The notes under the pieces are model-generated. The model was not told the DNA's origin and ran no database searches. It saw only the letters and a program-made list of their open reading frames with translations. Of a stretch of DNA of 64,000 nt, positions 61,307 to 64,000 are shown piece after piece. Both the position numbers and the translations under genes were made by a program. Numbering within the stretch: the stretch's first letter is position 1; the number at the start of each line of letters is the position of its first letter. Source of the stretch: Mesobaculum littorinae (GTDB lineage: Bacteria > Pseudomonadota > Alphaproteobacteria > Rhodobacterales > Rhodobacteraceae); the NCBI RefSeq assembly GCF_004011175.1, contig NZ_RQXX01000001.1, forward strand, positions 1 through 64,000. The letters run 5' to 3'.

Positions 61307-62121
61307 CTGACGCCCATCGCCGCGAAGGAGAAGGTGGCCAGCACGCCGATCGCCTCGGCATAGCTGGCGACCTCGAAGCTGACGGTCGTCGAATCCTCGC
61401 GGTCGCAGAACGGCAGCAGCGCAGCGACATCCGCCTGGATCTGCGTCACGAAGCGCACCGAGACGCGAAGCGGCGGGTCGGTGACCATGCGGGCGGCAGG
61501 GCGGGGCCCCGAGACGGCGGCGGCGACCTCCTGCCGGATCAGGTCGCAGGACGCGCGGGGGGCGAGGCTGTCAGCCGCCGCGGCGCCCAGCGCCTCCTTG
61601 ACGATGATGGCGCGGGCCTCGGGGAACTGGTCGGCCAGGTCCCGGGCCAGGCAATCATCGCCGCTGGCGGCCAGCAGCGGCACGCCGATCTCGGCGGCGT
61701 GCCCGGCGAAGAGCGTCGCCTCGCTCGCCTGCACGCCGTTGACGTCGATCCTGGAAAACGCGCGGCTGTTGATGGTGTGGGCCAGCACACCCCGGCGGCC
61801 CGCGGCGGCGTGGTAGCCGATCAGCACCACGCCGTGATCATCGGGCCGGACGCCCTGGATCATCGACAGCGGGCGCGGCTTGCCCGACACCAGCCGGGCG
61901 CGCGGGTCGATCTCGGCGGCGATGAGGTTGGTCATCGGCCCATGGCTGTCGGCGACGGCGATCTCGGTCGCGCCCGCCTCGGCGGCGCCGGCGATGGCGG
62001 CGTTGGTCTCGTCCGTCATCAGGCGGCGGGCAAGCTCGTAATCCGCGTTGCCGCGGCGTCCATGTTCGGACGCGACCACCCCGGCCACGCCTTCGATGTC
62101 GACGGAGATGAAGATACGCAT
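61303..62121 (-). CDS. M55 family D-aminopeptidase (DppA-type)
   Basis: A 272-residue zinc peptidase that removes N-terminal D-amino acids (D-Ala in Bacillus DppA). Zinc ligands fit D8 and E10 in SVDIEGVAG, H60 in VADSHGPM, H104 in GYHAAAG and E134 in QASEAT, with H115 nearby in the catalytic site. It converges on the P1 peptidase gene with a four-base overlap, yet belongs to the same theme. Together with IaaA it forms a minus-strand pair (45-base gap). Confidence 0.92.
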   Translation of the reverse strand: MRIFISVDIEGVAGVVASEHGRRGNADYELARRLMTDETNAAIAGAAEAGATEIAVADSHGPMTNLIAAEIDPRARLVSGKPRPLSMIQGVRPDDHGVVLIGYHAAAGRRGVLAHTINSRAFSRIDVNGVQASEATLFAGHAAEIGVPLLAASGDDCLARDLADQFPEARAIIVKEALGAAAADSLAPRASCDLIRQEVAAAVSGPRPAARMVTDPPLRVSVRFVTQIQADVAALLPFCDREDSTTVSFEVASYAEAIGVLATFSFAAMGVS

Positions 62122-62166
62122 GTAAGTGCTCCTTGTGGTGTCTGCGGTGACGCGCTGGGGCGCGGG

Positions 62167-63111
62167 TCAGGCCGGGTCGCCGTCTTCGCGGCCGAAAATG
62201 GCGGTGAAGGGCTGTCCCCCCGCTCGCACGCAGCCGCGGTACATGCCGTCCGAGTTGAAGGGCATCGTGATGGTGCCGTCGCGGTCAACGGCGATCAGCC
62301 CGCCCGAGCCGTCGTTCGGGGCAAGGTCCTCCATCACCACGACATGCGCCGCCTCCTGCAGCGACTGGCCTGCGTGACGCATGCGGGCCGCGATCTCCGA
62401 GGCGGCGGTCCAGCGGATGAACACCTCGCCATGGCCCGTGGCCGACACGGCGCAGGTGGCATCATCGGCGAAGGTGCCAGCGCCGATCACCGGGCTGTCG
62501 CCGACCCGCCCCGGCGCCTTGGCGGTCATGCCGCCGGTCGAGGTCGCGGCGGCCAGCCGTCCCTGCGCATCGCGGGCCACCGCGCCGACGGTGCCGTGGC
62601 GGCGGGCGGGATCGTCGTCCTCGACCCCCTCGGCCCGCATTTTCAACGTGCGTTGCAGCGCGTCCCAGCGGGCCTGGGTAAAGAAGTAACTGTCCTCCTC
62701 GAAGGGCAGGCCGGCGGCGCGCGCGCAGTCCAGCGCACCTTCGCCGATCAAAAGCACATGGGGCGAGGTCTCCATCACCGCGCGGGCGGCCCGGATCGGG
62801 TTGCGCGGACCGCGGATGCCTGCGACGGCGCCTGCGTTGCGGTGGGTCCCTTCCATCACCGCGGCGTCCATCTCCTGCACGCCGTCGGTCGTGTAGACCG
62901 CCCCGCGCCCGGAGTTGAACAGGGGGTTGTCCTCAAGAGCGCACACAGCCTCGACCGCGGCATCGACGGCCGAGCCGCCGGCCTTGAGCACCGCCTCACC
63001 GGCGGCGAGCGCCTGGGCGAGGCCAGCGTGATAGTCGGCCTCCATCTCGGGCGTAAGTGCGTCGCGCCTGATGGTTCCGGCACCGCCGTGAATGGCAAGG
63101 CTGTAGGTCAT
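62167..63111 (-). CDS. iaaA: Isoaspartyl peptidase / L-asparaginase (Ntn hydrolase)
   Basis: A 314-residue Ntn-hydrolase precursor that cleaves itself before T174 in RRHGTVGAVARD, then splits isoaspartyl dipeptides and, more slowly, asparagine. Other family parts are LAIHGGAGTI, NPLFNSGRGAVYT and STGGMTAKAPGRVGDSP, the site around the substrate Arg. In E. coli the same gene leads the gsiABCD operon; here it is on the opposite strand, with M55 between. So the whole set looks like a peptide-scavenging module. Confidence 0.93.
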   Translation of the reverse strand: MTYSLAIHGGAGTIRRDALTPEMEADYHAGLAQALAAGEAVLKAGGSAVDAAVEAVCALEDNPLFNSGRGAVYTTDGVQEMDAAVMEGTHRNAGAVAGIRGPRNPIRAARAVMETSPHVLLIGEGALDCARAAGLPFEEDSYFFTQARWDALQRTLKMRAEGVEDDDPARRHGTVGAVARDAQGRLAAATSTGGMTAKAPGRVGDSPVIGAGTFADDATCAVSATGHGEVFIRWTAASEIAARMRHAGQSLQEAAHVVVMEDLAPNDGSGGLIAVDRDGTITMPFNSDGMYRGCVRAGGQPFTAIFGREDGDPA

Positions 63112-63539
63112 CTGCGTCCCTCGGGTTTGTCATGCTGCGTGGCGTCGGGGCTGTCCTATACCCCGCTGGCGGAAGAGACCATGTCGGGCCGCAGTCCTTT
63201 TCGGCGGCCGCATGCGCACACGGCAAGCGAAGGGCGCGGCCTGTGCCCGTCCGGACGACCGCTGACAGGGGCCGCCCGAACCGGGCCGCGGCGTCCGGTA
63301 GGCCCCCGTAGGAGAGGTTGCCGCGCAGCGGTCCTGTTCGCGTCAATCGGGGGTACGCGCCATGCCACGACGGGCCGACGTTTCCGGCGCGGCTGCCATG
63401 CGGCGGGACGCGCAGCGGGACGCCGCCACGAACGCTGCTCTATGGGCGCCTTATGCCGCGCGTCGGTCGTGTGCCAGGCTGCCTTGTCGGCGTCGCTCTG
63501 CTAGGGTCGCGGGGAAGGCACCCCGGGGGGCAAGGCACG
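63112..63539. other. 428-base intergenic region
   Basis: Divergent space between iaaA and the methyltransferase gene. No gene or repeat identified; GC-rich with no clear promoter hexamers. Promoters for both genes must lie here. Confidence 0.45.
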
Positions 63540-64000
63540 ATGGACGCGAATTTCTGGCACGACCGCTGGCAAAAGGGCCAGACCGGGTTCCATGAGGGCC
63601 GCGCCAACGGGCTGCTCACCCGGCACTGGGAGGCCATCGGCCTGCCGCCGGGGGCAACGGTCCTGGTCCCGCTATGCGGCAAGTCGGTCGACATGTGGTG
63701 GCTGCGCGACCGGGGCGCGCGGGTGATCGGCGCCGAGCTCTCAGAAAAGGCGGTCGCCCGGTTCTTTGACGAGGCCGGAGTGACGCCAACCCGCGTTCCC
63801 GCCGGCGCCCTGACACGGTGGGAGGGCGACGGCGTCGCGATCCTCGAAGGCGATGTGTTCGATCTGGACGCCCGCACGTTGGGCCCTGTCGGGGCGGTTT
63901 ACGATCGCGCGGCGCTGGTGGCGCTTCCGCAACCTCTGCGCCGCCGCTACGCCGCCCATATCGCCGGGATCACGGGTGCGGCGCCACAGATGCTGATCAC
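63540..64000 (+). CDS. Thiopurine S-methyltransferase family protein (3' partial)
   Basis: The frame runs off the window end after 153 residues; full proteins are about 210-220. Start ATG is preceded by AAGG. MDANFWHDRWQKGQTGFHEG is the TPMT N-terminus, followed by the SAM-binding VLVPLCGKSVDMWWL and GAELSEKAVARFF, then GDVFDL. Members methylate thiopurines, or in bacteria selenium and tellurium compounds. No stop seen, so the end and the context are unknown. Confidence 0.9.
   Translation, partial: MDANFWHDRWQKGQTGFHEGRANGLLTRHWEAIGLPPGATVLVPLCGKSVDMWWLRDRGARVIGAELSEKAVARFFDEAGVTPTRVPAGALTRWEGDGVAILEGDVFDLDARTLGPVGAVYDRAALVALPQPLRRRYAAHIAGITGAAPQMLI

Noticed and set aside
61147..63504. A 785-codon open frame opposite the M55 and isoaspartyl peptidase genes
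   Set aside because: Crosses two convincing genes and an intergenic region on the other strand; low-complexity Arg/Gly-rich product.

Overview
The window is a 64 kb piece of GC-rich chromosome. It most likely comes from an alphaproteobacterium of the Rhodobacteraceae/Paracoccaceae type. This rests on gene content: a CIRCE-controlled groESL operon, a DUF1150 protein behind a small heat-shock protein, DUF1467, DUF6455, a Hint-domain protein, an EPS-type MarR winged helix next to ATP sulfurylase, purE-purK overlap, TRAP transport of a sugar acid, and nearly tail-to-tail housekeeping genes with strong Shine-Dalgarno sites. I see no rRNA, tRNA, CRISPR array, insertion sequence, prophage or integrase. 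Most of the window looks like core chromosome with a few catabolic cassettes.

Layout. 1-4023: the end of a periplasmic sugar-oxidation operon (exported TIM-barrel isomerase, GMC dehydrogenase with a Tat-carrying small subunit, DUF1080 hydrolase), consistent with a 3-keto-glycoside route. 4270-10814: prs, an HCCA isomerase-like protein, threonine aldolase, YcgN, ribF, a HAD protein and a family II pyrophosphatase. 11047-13230: groESL with promoter, CIRCE, internal stem-loop and terminator. 13304-15360: a GFA protein, then purK and purE. 15553-20194: a gluconate-type regulon (LacI regulator, two palindromic operators, gluconokinase, TRAP transporter). 20359-21466: YdcH, small heat-shock protein with a sigma-32-like promoter, DUF1150. 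21573-25732: a winged-helix/ATP-sulfurylase/APS-kinase open frame, trxB, a membrane protein. 25945-33364: Lrp regulator, Hint protein, a 48-residue small gene, pgeF-midA-lgt, ubiK, ybjN, cfa. 33692-45412: aspS plus a coupled small gene, aldo/keto reductase, DUF1800-DUF1501 pair, response regulator, mce, DUF1467, EI24, nitroreductase, deacetylase, DUF167. 45653-53044: M48 lipoprotein, DUF6455, PRC-barrel, SDR, cutA-rimO, GST with WYL regulator, Lrp. 53147-54162: azlCD. 54716-63111: a peptide/glutathione-type ABC importer with three peptidases (P1, M55, isoaspartyl). 63540 onward: a thiopurine methyltransferase-like gene cut by the window end.

How parts work together. Three modules are readable as units: periplasmic sugar oxidation, sugar-acid import and phosphorylation under a LacI repressor, and import plus hydrolysis of unusual peptides (D-amino, N-terminally blocked or isoaspartyl). 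The least ordinary observation is the in-frame joining of a MarR-type DNA-binding domain to the sulfate-activation enzyme, with a palindrome just upstream that could be its operator. Promoter-scale signals worth testing are a sigma-32-like promoter for the small heat-shock gene, an EcfG-like promoter before the PRC-barrel gene, and an FNR-like box before the DUF6455 gene. All functional statements are from reading the sequence and family knowledge; no searches were run.
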